Shown in pieces: positions 26,482-34,783 of a stretch of 35,232 nucleotides of DNA. The translations under genes and the position numbers were made by a program. The stretch spans positions 1 to 35,232 of the forward strand of contig JAFZQN010000124.1 of assembly GCA_017620375.1 (NCBI GenBank). The letters are read 5' to 3'. The stretch is from Lachnospiraceae bacterium (GTDB lineage Bacteria; Bacillota; Clostridia; Lachnospirales; Lachnospiraceae). The number at the start of each line of letters is the position of its first letter. Positions within the stretch are counted from its first letter, which is position 1. The notes under the pieces are model-generated. The model saw only the letters and a program-made list of their open reading frames with translations. It was not told the origin of the DNA and searched no databases.

Positions 26482-27702
26482 TTATGAAAATTCGATCACC
26501 ATACGGCGGGCATCCTCAGACATCCGCACCATCTGCTGTGATATATTTACGTCATAACTGTCATAGAGGTCGTTCGCCAGCTCGCTTAAGAACTCGTCCG
26601 TATCAAATATATCCGATTTTGCCTCACGGTATGCCTCTGTGGTATCAAATTTCAGAGTCACTTTCATATTTCCAAAGGCTCCGACCTGCGTCAATATGTA
26701 ATCATACACCGCCAGCCTGTTATATCCCTTAAAGTAACATCCGTTACTCGCATAATAATTACGTGATGCGTCCGTACACTTCGGATATGTAAAATCCATG
26801 TAAGGCTGATATGCCGAGTACGAGGGTGAATTTGACAATATTCTGTCAGACAGTATCTCTTTATCGTCCACCATGAAGTAATCATAGCTCATATTGTCAC
26901 GGGGACCGTTACCCTCTTCCGAATAGATGCTTCCCTCAAATACCGGATCTCCCCAGGTCACATCCACCCAGTAATACTTTCCGGCTAGCTTCACAAAGTT
27001 CCATGCATGCGGGCCCCTGCCCTTGACCTCTCCCGAGGCATATCCGCAGTATATCCCCGCTTTGTCGCAGAGATATAAAAATGTATTGGCGTAGCCGCCG
27101 CATACAGCCAGATGGTCGACCAGGGTCCTGTATATATTCTGATTTTCCGGATCATCTATCCCTTTAAGGTCATAATCCGTCGAATTGATGATGTATTCAT
27201 AGATATATTTGATCTTATCGTACTCATTTTTCGGAGCATCTTTAAGTATCTCGTCTGCTATGCTCTCTATGCGTTTCATCTTTTTTCCTGCGTCAGACGG
27301 TACAGTGCAGCTGACGCTGACGGCCACATCATTTATATACGTGATGCTGACTGTATTACTCCTTATCCAGAAAAACTCCGGATGGTCGGCACGCAGTGCA
27401 TATATCGCTTTATTACACTCATCGGAAGATGTGGAAGGTATCCTGATCTCCTCTTCAAATGCCATACAGCCTCTGTATATAAACTTGTAAGCCTGTTTTG
27501 CTTCATCCGACAGCTGCTCATAAAAGTAACAGGTCCCACTAAGTTCGATATCGCCCTCTTCTTTTAGCAGCTCCGCGTCATTAGCCGCGGGATCATCCAT
27601 GTTTTTCATGTACCACCAGGCAAACCCGGCCACACATAACAGGATAATGATCAGCCCGACCAATAAGCCGTTTTTATCGGAATTGTTATCGTATGAACTC
27701 AC
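26482..27702 (-). CDS. Membrane-anchored transglutaminase-like protein
   Basis: The 406-residue protein has one N-terminal membrane helix (about 12-31) and an external region. The transglutaminase-like core has Cys201 ([15 protein letters not shown]), His232 ([12 protein letters not shown]) and Asp247 ([12 protein letters not shown]), the triad of the papain-like transglut_core family. Bacterial members act as peptidases or cross-linkers; which applies here is not visible. The start is GTG at 27700-27702, eight bases after AAGGAG. It lies 38 bases upstream of the xylanase in the same operon. Confidence 0.88.
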   Translation of the reverse strand: MSSYDNNSDKNGLLVGLIIILLCVAGFAWWYMKNMDDPAANDAELLKEEGDIELSGTCYFYEQLSDEAKQAYKFIYRGCMAFEEEIRIPSTSSDECNKAIYALRADHPEFFWIRSNTVSITYINDVAVSVSCTVPSDAGKKMKRIESIADEILKDAPKNEYDKIKYIYEYIINSTDYDLKGIDDPENQNIYRTLVDHLAVCGGYANTFLYLCDKAGIYCGYASGEVKGRGPHAWNFVKLAGKYYWVDVTWGDPVFEGSIYSEEGNGPRDNMSYDYFMVDDKEILSDRILSNSPSYSAYQPYMDFTYPKCTDASRNYYASNGCYFKGYNRLAVYDYILTQVGAFGNMKVTLKFDTTEAYREAKSDIFDTDEFLSELANDLYDSYDVNISQQMVRMSEDARRMVIEFS

Positions 27703-27781
27703 TTACTAACTCCTTGTTTTCTTCTTTAAAAATCTTAAAAGGCACGCTATGCCCACCGCTATGAATACTATGACGACAAAG

Positions 27782-27819
27782 ATCAGTATCCTGTCTATTT
27801 CTTCCCGAACAGTCTCGCA
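27782..27819 (-). repeat. Copy 1 of a 38-bp repeat covering the end of the gene at 27795
   Basis: This stretch holds the last codons (RLFGKK) and stop of the 27795-28295 gene and matches 29106-29143 at 32 of 38 positions in the same orientation. It indicates an old tandem duplication. Confidence 0.75.
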
Positions 27820-28295
27820 AAAAAGCCTTTCTTCGGCTCCTTCGCCTCCTGCTGCCCGGGCTCCTTAAGAGTCTCCGCAGGACTTAGCTGCGGTACCGGT
27901 ATCTTCGTATCCTCATCAAGATACATAAAGAACATATCAAAAAACCCGAGACCGTACTTGAACGCAAGCTTCTGCACGAAGTCCCCGTCCGCCACAGAAT
28001 ATGCAAAAGCCATATAGATAAGATCATCATCGATACAATAATCCGTAAGATAAGGTGAGTCCTCCAGCTCCGGATCCTGCTCAAACTCCTCGTCGGTCGG
28101 AGCATAAGGCCCGTTCATAGCCGGATAGGTCTTGATCATCTCCATAAAGAAATCCACCAGCGGCTGATCGGTACCCTTGATATCGGAATAATCACGGTCT
28201 CCTTTCCACTCCGCTTTCTTATGAAACCATTTCAAAAACTCCATCGGATCTGATGGTGCCTTGGATTTGGAAAAAACTAACATGTCTAAACTCAT
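27795..28295 (-). CDS. Small acidic cytosolic protein of unknown function
   Basis: The 166-residue protein begins MSLDMLVFSKSKAP. The start is the ATG at 28293-28295, five bases after GGAGG; an upstream in-frame ATG at 28313 has no ribosome site. Visible patterns are WFHKKAEWKGDRDYSD, KTYPAMNGPYAPTDEE, TDYCIDDDLIYMAFAYS and a basic GFFARLFGKK tail. Similar MNGPYAP and IYxAFAWS patterns occur in small proteins encoded in arrays near polymorphic toxins, from memory only, so an immunity-like role is a guess. No signal peptide or membrane helix. Stop codon is TAG. Confidence 0.75.
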   Translation of the reverse strand: MSLDMLVFSKSKAPSDPMEFLKWFHKKAEWKGDRDYSDIKGTDQPLVDFFMEMIKTYPAMNGPYAPTDEEFEQDPELEDSPYLTDYCIDDDLIYMAFAYSVADGDFVQKLAFKYGLGFFDMFFMYLDEDTKIPVPQLSPAETLKEPGQQEAKEPKKGFFARLFGKK

Positions 28296-28358
28296 GGGGG
28301 CCTCCTTCTTCATACCATATAATTAAACTTTGTAAATGTTGATTTTTCTTGTATAAAT

Positions 28359-29105
28359 CTATTTATACGATACTATCTCCACATTACAATATGCATTATT
28401 GAAATCATCATTATCAAAATCGTTAACAAATGTGGCTTTTACGGTATATGTGTTACCACTGTGGGTATGCAGATTCACTTCTCCATTAAAGAACACGCCC
28501 TGTCCGCTGTAGAAGATCATCTGGTTGAATATCTGTCTGCACTCTTCTATCCCGGCATCATCCTTTGCGTGCATGCTCAGGTCGGGACGTCCGAATTCGA
28601 TGAGCCCTCTTGTATGGAGCCAATACCCTCCATTTTCCTCGGACACAAGTATAGTCACATGATTTTGGGCATTTATCTCCTGCTCGAAAAACTTTTCTGT
28701 CCATTTCTCTTCAGAGAACATAGAAAAGGTCAGTACATCGAGTATCCCTACCGCACCCTGGTCAAAAAACGCTTTCCCGATACCTATGACATTCTGCATA
28801 TAATCAAGAGTATCATCCTGCATCACATCTCCTCTGATGACGACGCAATCGGAAGCACTCCTGCACTTTTCATACAGATCCGCGTCCTGGCTGTGAAGGA
28901 TATCACCCATGCTTCCACTGAAAAATCCGTCTATGTAGTCACCGTGCTCTGTACGGTTAAGTCCGTGCATTTCCAATCCTTCAGGAAAACCATCCACATG
29001 ATGCTTACTTGCAGAAACCTGCAGCTGGTCACCCCTGACCCCGAATATCACGTAGAACAGAAACGGTTTGTAATCAACATCTTTAAAGTATTCTCTTTTT
29101 ATCAT
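28359..29105 (-). CDS. Cytosolic protein of unknown function
   Basis: The 248-residue protein has no signal peptide or membrane segment and no family I recognise with confidence. Visible features are an acidic composition, KFFEQEINAQNHVTILVSEENGGYWLHTRGLIEFGRPD, and a C-terminal beta segment (FNGEVNLHTHSGNTYTVKATF). The ATG follows AGGA by about six bases. Its upstream region contains a remnant of a paralogue of the 27795-28295 gene (29106-29143), so it may have been inserted into, or arisen beside, a duplicated array. Confidence 0.7.
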   Translation of the reverse strand: MIKREYFKDVDYKPFLFYVIFGVRGDQLQVSASKHHVDGFPEGLEMHGLNRTEHGDYIDGFFSGSMGDILHSQDADLYEKCRSASDCVVIRGDVMQDDTLDYMQNVIGIGKAFFDQGAVGILDVLTFSMFSEEKWTEKFFEQEINAQNHVTILVSEENGGYWLHTRGLIEFGRPDLSMHAKDDAGIEECRQIFNQMIFYSGQGVFFNGEVNLHTHSGNTYTVKATFVNDFDNDDFNNAYCNVEIVSYK

Positions 29106-29143
29106 ATCAGTATCCTGCCCGCTTCTTTCCGAACAGTCTCACA
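29106..29143 (-). repeat. Copy 2 of the 38-bp repeat: remnant tail of a lost paralogue
   Basis: Read on the minus strand it encodes VRLFGKKRAGY then TGA, matching the RLFGKK end of the gene at 27795-28295, but with no coding region left in front of it. It sits between the histidine phosphatase stop and the start of the 28359-29105 gene. Confidence 0.72.
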
Positions 29144-29148
29144 TATAA

Positions 29149-29850
29149 TTACTTGATCGGTGCCTTCTGTTCTATGTCCGCTGTTTTTACATGCAAGTGG
29201 CTGGCATCTGCTGCCACCTCTAAAAATGGCATATATAATTCACCCGGAGTACGGTCAAATCTGAGTACTGTTATGCTCGTACACTGGATAAATCCTAAGA
29301 CCATGCACAGATGCGGGAAAGGAATATTGAAAACTCTCGATAAGAAGGAAGTCATGGATCCTCCATGACAGAACAATGCGAATGTCCTCTTCCTGTCGTC
29401 CTCGGTCTTGCAGCGGTAGTACAGGCCTTCACGCTCGTATCCCAAGGTTTTAAGCCATTCGTCCGTGCCTGCTGCCACCTTGTCCGCATCTATGGTGGCT
29501 GTGTTCCCGTCATAACAGGGGTATTTTCTCCAGTCAGGTGTCTGCAGGTCCGCGCCCTTACTTATGAGGTTCTTCGCTTCCAGCCAGGGGTTACCTGCCT
29601 GATACAGTGCGCCTTCCCAGCCGTATCTGATCTCATGCATGAAATCAAGTATCTTGATGGGCCCCAGCCCTGAAAGTGCTGCGAAATGCTCCGCGGTCTC
29701 CTTTGCTCTCCCCTGCGGTGAGGAGTATATCTCCTGTATGCCCTCATCCATGAGGCGCTTTGCCACCAGCTCCGCCTGATAGTGTCCGAGCTCTGTCAGG
29801 CAGTCATTCTCATAATCGGGGTCCCCGTGCCGTACTATTATTAATCTCAT
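29149..29850 (-). CDS. Histidine phosphatase (phosphoglycerate mutase-like)
   Basis: The 233-residue protein has the RHG motif at the N-terminus (MRLIIVRHGDPDYEND), LTELGHYQAELVAKRL, SSPQGRAKETAEH with the second Arg, and the second catalytic His in LFCHGGSMTSFL. These define the branch-1 histidine phosphatases, which act on small phosphorylated metabolites. The substrate is not determined. GGAGA precedes the ATG, 26 bases after mazG. Confidence 0.9.
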   Translation of the reverse strand: MRLIIVRHGDPDYENDCLTELGHYQAELVAKRLMDEGIQEIYSSPQGRAKETAEHFAALSGLGPIKILDFMHEIRYGWEGALYQAGNPWLEAKNLISKGADLQTPDWRKYPCYDGNTATIDADKVAAGTDEWLKTLGYEREGLYYRCKTEDDRKRTFALFCHGGSMTSFLSRVFNIPFPHLCMVLGFIQCTSITVLRFDRTPGELYMPFLEVAADASHLHVKTADIEQKAPIK

Positions 29851-29876
29851 TTATCTTCTCCGTTATGTGTTATATC

Positions 29877-30353
29877 TTACTTCCTGTATCCCTTGCGTTC
29901 TTCCGCTTTGTCTATGAGTGTCCTTGCTTCTTCGAAGGCTTCGGGGAGATACCTGTTAGAGTCTTCCTTCCCCTTTTTTTCTTCCTGCTTTATCTTCTCC
30001 CAGGAGGCCTTGCGCTCCTCTTCAGAGGCGAATGTCACGCCACTGAATACATGCGGATGCCTGCGCACCATCTTATCGGCCACGGTCCCTGCCACATCCT
30101 CGAACGTGAAGAGTCCTTCTTCCTCTGCCATGACCGCATGGAACATGACCTGCAGCAGCAGGTCCCCGAGCTCTTCCTTGAGGTTCTCCGCATTCCCCGT
30201 CTTTTCTAAGATATTGATGCCGCATACTACCTCTGCAGCTTCCTCTATGCACTCGGGCTTCAGGCTCGCATGCGTCTGTTCCCTGTCCCAGGGGCAGCCG
30301 TGATCGCTACGTAAGGTCTGTACTATTTCTTTTAATCGTTCTATCTCAGTCAT
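29877..30353 (-). CDS. mazG: MazG nucleoside triphosphate pyrophosphohydrolase, single domain
   Basis: MazG hydrolyses non-canonical or excess NTPs to NMP and pyrophosphate. The 158 residues start with RLKEIVQTLRSDHGCPWDREQTH and contain the metal-binding ECIEEAAEVVCGI and EELGDLLLQVMFHA motifs (EExxE, ExxD), then KMVRRHPHVF and WEKIKQEEK. The protein has one MazG domain, against two in E. coli MazG. GGAG precedes the ATG. It is the first gene of the close run continuing to 24286. Confidence 0.95.
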   Translation of the reverse strand: MTEIERLKEIVQTLRSDHGCPWDREQTHASLKPECIEEAAEVVCGINILEKTGNAENLKEELGDLLLQVMFHAVMAEEEGLFTFEDVAGTVADKMVRRHPHVFSGVTFASEEERKASWEKIKQEEKKGKEDSNRYLPEAFEEARTLIDKAEERKGYRK

Positions 30354-30422
30354 GATTATTCTCCAAGGTTGTTATAGTTTTACACCTCATCAGTTATCTT
30401 TTTACTTCCCCTGCTTTGTTAC

Positions 30423-32225
30423 TTAAAAGATAGATGGTTCTTTTCTGTCTGCTTCATCATAATAGTATTGGATCTGCTTTTTCAGATCATTTACCTCATA
30501 TTCCCACAGAGTCCCGTATTTTAGCTGATTTTCAAGAGCTCGTGCCTGTGCTCTCAGATCTTCAGCCTCCTGTTTTTGCTCCATATAACGCTTTTCTTCA
30601 GAAAAATCATATTCCTTCTTTTGAGCCTTTTCAGTTGCTTTTACCGTAACATCTCCGCTTGCTGTGGAAGCTATTGTCTTATATGTTACGTATGCACCGA
30701 GGAATATCGTTCCGGCTATGATAACTGCGTTTTTTATCTTATTCCATTCATCTCCAACTACCACATTTCCATAAGGATGCTTTTTGTCATATTCTATATA
30801 CCTGAACATCTTACCATCAGAATCGTAGTAAGCCCTGAAGCCTTCCTTAAAATACTTCTGATCACCGTTCTCAATCACGTAACAAGGGTATGTTTCTTCG
30901 CGGCAATATGTTCCGGCTGGAAGTAGAGTCTTACCATCCAGATAGTCTTGACTGTAATAAACATCGGATTCATCCAGTCCGGCACGATATACCCCGTCTT
31001 CACCCTGTGTATAATCGGCATAATGACATGTAGCGATATAGAAATCATCGGCCGCGGAATCATTGTCATAATACCAGGTTTTATCCACATACGATACTCT
31101 TTTGTCCAGGACACCGTCGATACGATAGTAATAATCTTTTTTACACTCGTGGCCATAGTCAAAATAGATTTCATCTACAGGCTTAACTACATCATATAAT
31201 ACATAATTGCCAGTCAGTCTGCCATTTTCCCACCATCCGATCACGACTTTTGAATGTAAGAAATCGGTCGTTACATATCTGTCACCTAAATACAACTTAT
31301 TAGGGTTTATTTCTCCTACAAGCTGGAAAATCCCGTATCCCTGCGGATTGAGATCTGTGTTTATGTCTCCATAGTAATATCCGACATACGATCTTGCACC
31401 GGTACCATTGTACATATCATTGTATATTATTACCTCGGTATCGTATGTAAAAATCGGACTTCCCGGGTTATCACAGATATAGTCCACCTCGCTCCACAGT
31501 CTGCCTTCATTTACGGAACCCATATCAACAACTATCTCACCATTTTCCACTGAATGATATACTAAAGTCGGCTCAGCACTGAAGTCACCTTCTATTACAA
31601 TATAATCATTTACGTCTGCATCAGGGTAATACCAAAATTCCCCCGAACCTACGATGGAATTACATGCACAGTCTCCATTATAATATCTAAAGGCTCCATC
31701 CTCATCGATATATGCAATCTCGGCAATTCCGTTTATATACCCATAATCCCATTCACCATCATAATAATTATTATAGTCAATAGTTAAGCAGCCGTTTCCC
31801 TGAGGCCTGTCACCCTTCCATTCTCCGGTGTAGAGCCCTGTCCGTCCGTAATATGTATACTCCATATCCTGAACCTCTATGACAGGAGATGAATTATACA
31901 ATGCATCTTCATCCTCTTCTGCCGGTTCTAAAGTGGGCTCCGGCGTGGATGTGAGCATCTCCGTTAAAGTAGGATATGTTGTAACGGACGGCTCCGGTTC
32001 CGATGTAATGTCAGGAGTCACGACAGGTTCGGTAGGTGCTGCAGTCCCCACCTGTCCTTCTTCGCCCGGTTCGCCGGTTGTTTTATCGCCGGTTTCTTCG
32101 GAAGAGTTTGCTGCTCTCCTTCTTCCGGTACTGTTCTCCTCTGCGTTTTCCGAGCTGCCGCACGCATTAAAAACCAGAATACAGGTCAATATTATCGCTA
32201 TTATCTTGCAGTATTTTTTCTTCAT
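30423..32225 (-). CDS. MORN-repeat lipoprotein with C-terminal membrane helix and coiled coil
   Basis: The start is the ATG at 32223-32225, eight bases after AAAGGG; a GTG three codons upstream overlaps that site. Residues 1-22 form a lipoprotein signal ending FNAC, a slightly unusual lipobox. A disordered Thr/Pro/Glu linker (about 25-110) follows. MORN-type repeats come next (YTGEWKGDRPQGNGCLTI, YYDGEWDYGYINGIAEI, and a weaker later set). Near residue 510 lies a hydrophobic helix (AVIIAGTIFLGAYVTY), then a charged coiled coil (EEKRYMEQKQEAEDLRAQARALENQL). If the helix spans the membrane, the coiled coil is inside and the MORN region forms an external loop between two anchors. Function unknown. 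Confidence 0.82.
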   Translation of the reverse strand: MKKKYCKIIAIILTCILVFNACGSSENAEENSTGRRRAANSSEETGDKTTGEPGEEGQVGTAAPTEPVVTPDITSEPEPSVTTYPTLTEMLTSTPEPTLEPAEEDEDALYNSSPVIEVQDMEYTYYGRTGLYTGEWKGDRPQGNGCLTIDYNNYYDGEWDYGYINGIAEIAYIDEDGAFRYYNGDCACNSIVGSGEFWYYPDADVNDYIVIEGDFSAEPTLVYHSVENGEIVVDMGSVNEGRLWSEVDYICDNPGSPIFTYDTEVIIYNDMYNGTGARSYVGYYYGDINTDLNPQGYGIFQLVGEINPNKLYLGDRYVTTDFLHSKVVIGWWENGRLTGNYVLYDVVKPVDEIYFDYGHECKKDYYYRIDGVLDKRVSYVDKTWYYDNDSAADDFYIATCHYADYTQGEDGVYRAGLDESDVYYSQDYLDGKTLLPAGTYCREETYPCYVIENGDQKYFKEGFRAYYDSDGKMFRYIEYDKKHPYGNVVVGDEWNKIKNAVIIAGTIFLGAYVTYKTIASTASGDVTVKATEKAQKKEYDFSEEKRYMEQKQEAEDLRAQARALENQLKYGTLWEYEVNDLKKQIQYYYDEADRKEPSIF

Positions 32226-32304
32226 ATATGCCACCCTTTCAGAAAGTTTTTTTAGTCACAGGCCAATCACATGGATGGTTTTCTGATTGATTTTTCTAAT
32301 TCAG

Positions 32305-32333
32305 ATTTTAACATAACCCCGATGACTTGTCAC
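32305..32333 (-). promoter_or_regulatory. Promoter of the MORN lipoprotein gene
   Basis: The minus-strand -35 is GTGACA (32328-32333) and the -10 is TAAAAT (32305-32310), spacer 17, with an extended TGT before the -10. The flanks AATAATAGTGACAAG and TTATGTTAAAAT are identical to the promoter at 34755-34783. Confidence 0.75.
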
Positions 32334-32352
32334 TATTATTCCCTAGTTCTAC

Positions 32353-33165
32353 CTATATGTTTATGGTTAATAAGAAATCCATTATTGTTTTAAATGCCAG
32401 CCCGACATCCATCTGAAGCCAGTTTCTGTCTCCTGAGCGTTCTACATTTGTTTTAAACCGCTTATTCTCAAAAGTCATTGCAACCCTTTTTCTGATATCT
32501 TCCATATTTTTTTCTCTTAAAGAGGATTCATCTATAATGTACTTTCTTAAACATTTCTCCAATCTTTCCGGCTTTACATAATCCTTAAGATAACAAAAAT
32601 CAAAAATATCTTTATATCTGGTAGAAAACGGGCCAAATCGCAAAAGGGATCTTAGTTTTTCAGCAAATATCTGCTCACAGGAATTAATCAACAGGCTTGC
32701 GCCTTTATCATCCATACAGACATCAAAGCAATACTCGTCCTGCTCTATATCTGAATCTGCCTGCACACCCAGATCGATTTTACTTTCTAAAGAATGACCT
32801 ATATCATCATTGATAATAATGTATACTCTTTTCCCGTTATATTCCTGCTGGGAAAGCTGTTCTATCCGATTGTCCTTAATTCTTATAGCTATTCCGTCCA
32901 AACAGTTAAGTCTCGCTATAAAGCGTCTGATTGATTCATCCTCTAGTGAATACCTGATAAAATCCAGATCTAGATCTTCTGTTGCCCTTCTAACATTACC
33001 GGTAATACCTCGCATTACAACGCCACCCTTAATAGTGACATTTCTGCCAAAATTACTTTTAGAAATCGCTTTCAAAACTATATCCTGACATACTCTGGCA
33101 TCTGCATTTCTTTCTGAATAACCGATATTTCTATATTTTTCTGCCATTTCTTCTATGTTAGCCAT
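32353..33165 (-). CDS. abiEii: AbiEii-type nucleotidyltransferase toxin
   Basis: This is the toxin of a type IV toxin-antitoxin and abortive-infection system. The 270-residue protein has the nucleotidyltransferase core IKGGVVMRG (about 45-53) followed by RRATEDLDLDF (59-69), then EQIFAEKLRSLLRFG and RYKDIFDFCYLKDY, the conserved motifs of the AbiEii family. The ATG at 33163-33165 overlaps the antitoxin stop by one base (TAATG), with GGAGGT seven bases upstream, giving tight coupling. No other phage-defence genes are next to it. Confidence 0.92.
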   Translation of the reverse strand: MANIEEMAEKYRNIGYSERNADARVCQDIVLKAISKSNFGRNVTIKGGVVMRGITGNVRRATEDLDLDFIRYSLEDESIRRFIARLNCLDGIAIRIKDNRIEQLSQQEYNGKRVYIIINDDIGHSLESKIDLGVQADSDIEQDEYCFDVCMDDKGASLLINSCEQIFAEKLRSLLRFGPFSTRYKDIFDFCYLKDYVKPERLEKCLRKYIIDESSLREKNMEDIRKRVAMTFENKRFKTNVERSGDRNWLQMDVGLAFKTIMDFLLTINI

Positions 33166-33704
33166 TATAATACCTCCGCCTGCAATATTTCCATTATCTT
33201 ATTGCTCTTCGGAGCGGCCAATGCATAATCCTGTATCTTCTGGATATTTAATGTGGGTAAAAGCCTGCGATAATTAAGGAGAATCTCTTTATAATAATCA
33301 TATGGAAGCTTGCTCTTATATCTTGCAAGTTCAATCAGCATACGTTCTTTGTTATATATATTTATCGTATAACCCTTGTAATTCTGTTTTTCTATTCCCT
33401 TGCTAAAAAAATCCACCTGTACAAAATACTGTTTTACTCTTTGATCGTGTATTTTTGCCGCATCACGGTCCGTAGCCAGGTCACACTCATCCGGAACCAC
33501 ATCCGTTAGACCGTGAAAATAAAAAGCACTTTTCATCGTAAGAACCGAATTTGGGTATTTATACATAAATATAGCTATCTCCGGCACATTTTCTTTTTCA
33601 GAATATACTCCTTTACTTACTTTAAACAACTTCCCTTTTTCTATATTCTTTTCGATAAAATAGTCCGATCCGTATTTTTTAAGGCACTCTGCTCGTGTTT
33701 TCAT
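33165..33704 (-). CDS. abiEi: AbiEi-type antitoxin and transcriptional repressor
   Basis: The 179-residue protein is the antitoxin partner: an N-terminal winged helix (residues about 1-50; YFIEKNIEKGKLFKVSKGVYSEK) and a C-terminal domain with MKSAFYFHGLTDVVPDE and YNKERMLIELARYKSKLPYDYYKEIL, typical of AbiEi. Family members neutralise the toxin without binding it and repress the operon through inverted repeats. The start is the ATG at 33702-33704, six bases after AGAGGTG; a GTG three codons upstream overlaps that ribosome site. Confidence 0.9.
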   Translation of the reverse strand: MKTRAECLKKYGSDYFIEKNIEKGKLFKVSKGVYSEKENVPEIAIFMYKYPNSVLTMKSAFYFHGLTDVVPDECDLATDRDAAKIHDQRVKQYFVQVDFFSKGIEKQNYKGYTINIYNKERMLIELARYKSKLPYDYYKEILLNYRRLLPTLNIQKIQDYALAAPKSNKIMEILQAEVL

Positions 33705-33728
33705 TATATGCACCTCTTTTTGATAATT

Positions 33729-33754
33729 GTCCGCTTTTTGAATAATTTTGCGGA
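33729..33754. promoter_or_regulatory. Inverted repeat in the abiE leader, candidate AbiEi operator
   Basis: GTCCGC and GCGGAG lie 15 bases apart between the -10 box and the antitoxin start. The arms are short, so this is a candidate only. Similar TTTGCGGAG bases also form the terminator at 33806-33845. Confidence 0.4.
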
Positions 33755-33765
33755 GCTTTTTCTAA

Positions 33766-33794
33766 ATAGTAACACTCTTTTTTATAAAAGTCAA
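33766..33794 (-). promoter_or_regulatory. Sigma-A promoter of the abiE operon
   Basis: The minus-strand -35 is TTGACT (33789-33794) and the -10 is TACTAT (33766-33771), spacer 17. The leader to the antitoxin start is about 55 bases. Confidence 0.8.
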
Positions 33795-33805
33795 CAGATA
33801 GTGTC

Positions 33806-33845
33806 AAAAATCCTCCGCAAATTTTTATGTTTTGCGGAGGATTTT
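33806..33845. terminator. Strong terminator between the membrane-protein gene and abiE
   Basis: AAAATCCTCCGCAAA pairs with TTTGCGGAGGATTTT around a nine-base AT-rich loop. On the minus strand TTTTT follows the stem, ending the gene at 33870-34730 just before the abiE promoter. Confidence 0.88.
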
Positions 33846-33869
33846 ATAAATCTATGTTTTCTTTCTTAT

Positions 33870-34730
33870 TTAATCGAGTCCCAGGCTTCTGTAAAACTCC
33901 TCAAATGCCTGCCGTACCACAGCCTTGTCTCTGTCACTCACACTCCAGCCCTGATCGAGTATCGCACGGGCCTTTTCCTTGTCACCCTCGGTGAGCATCA
34001 CTATCTCTGCTGCTGCGTAATACTTCGAAGAAAACTTATCCACACCGAGTGACTTGTATGACATGAGCTTATCGGCATATTTTTTTGCCTCATCATATCC
34101 GCCCATGGTCACATAATAATTATAATATGTCACGTCCGCCATCATCGACAATATATCCATATTGTACTTCTTTTCGAGATAAGGGGCCGCGTCCGACATG
34201 ATATTGGCTGCCGACTCTTTACTGTTAAGACCTCTGGCAGCCTCCATCAGAACTCCGAAATATGTGAGCACCGACATACCGCCGTCCATAAACTTAACGC
34301 TTCTGCTGACCAGCTCATGTCCGTCCACATGTCTCATTACGGAAAAAACTCTGTCATGCTGCTTCATTAAGTTATAGTAATCGGACAGATAAAAGCAAAA
34401 TTCCTTAAGGTATGTAAACTCTATCTTCTCCCCCGCATCATCTGCCGCTAAGGCCTGCTCTCCGAGCTCGCGTACCTTGTCTGTATATCCGTTGGTCCAG
34501 ATCTCATCCATAAACTCCTTATGGAGTTTCGCATATGGTTTTGCCATTTCACGGATAAAAAGGAGTTTTAAGACTCCGGCTGCTACAGGTATGGCCGCTA
34601 CAAATATGATCAGTATCAACACCCCTATATTCATGGATATCATTGACTGGCACAATGCGACGAAAAATACACATATCGTGACCACTGTCAGGTATATCAG
34701 CATATATAATTTCATTTTTGCGTGTTTCAT
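33870..34730 (-). CDS. Two-helix membrane protein with helical-repeat (TPR-like) cytosolic domain
   Basis: The 286-residue protein has two membrane helices (about 7-28 and 33-57) and a long alpha-helical domain. Segments such as YVTMGGYDEAKKYADKLMSY and LTEGDKEKARAILDQGW have the spacing of tetratricopeptide repeats, although no strict consensus is met. I do not recognise a family. The ATG follows GGAGGGG by four bases. It is a single-gene unit with its own promoter (34755-34783) and terminator. The shared promoter type suggests regulation together with the MORN lipoprotein. Confidence 0.8.
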   Translation of the reverse strand: MKHAKMKLYMLIYLTVVTICVFFVALCQSMISMNIGVLILIIFVAAIPVAAGVLKLLFIREMAKPYAKLHKEFMDEIWTNGYTDKVRELGEQALAADDAGEKIEFTYLKEFCFYLSDYYNLMKQHDRVFSVMRHVDGHELVSRSVKFMDGGMSVLTYFGVLMEAARGLNSKESAANIMSDAAPYLEKKYNMDILSMMADVTYYNYYVTMGGYDEAKKYADKLMSYKSLGVDKFSSKYYAAAEIVMLTEGDKEKARAILDQGWSVSDRDKAVVRQAFEEFYRSLGLD

Positions 34731-34754
34731 GTCACCCCTCCGTATACTATATGA

Positions 34755-34783
34755 ATTTTAACATAATCCGTACTTCTTGTCAC
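34755..34783 (-). promoter_or_regulatory. Promoter of the two-helix membrane protein gene
   Basis: The minus-strand -35 is GTGACA (34778-34783) and the -10 is TAAAAT (34755-34760), spacer 17, with an extended TGT. The flanks are identical to those at 32305-32333. Confidence 0.75.

Noticed and set aside
27820..27826. Programmed -1 frameshift at TTTTTT near the end of the 27795 gene
   Set aside because: The heptamer does not fit X XXY YYZ in the zero frame, and the RLFGKK end is conserved in the second repeat copy, so the annotated stop looks natural.
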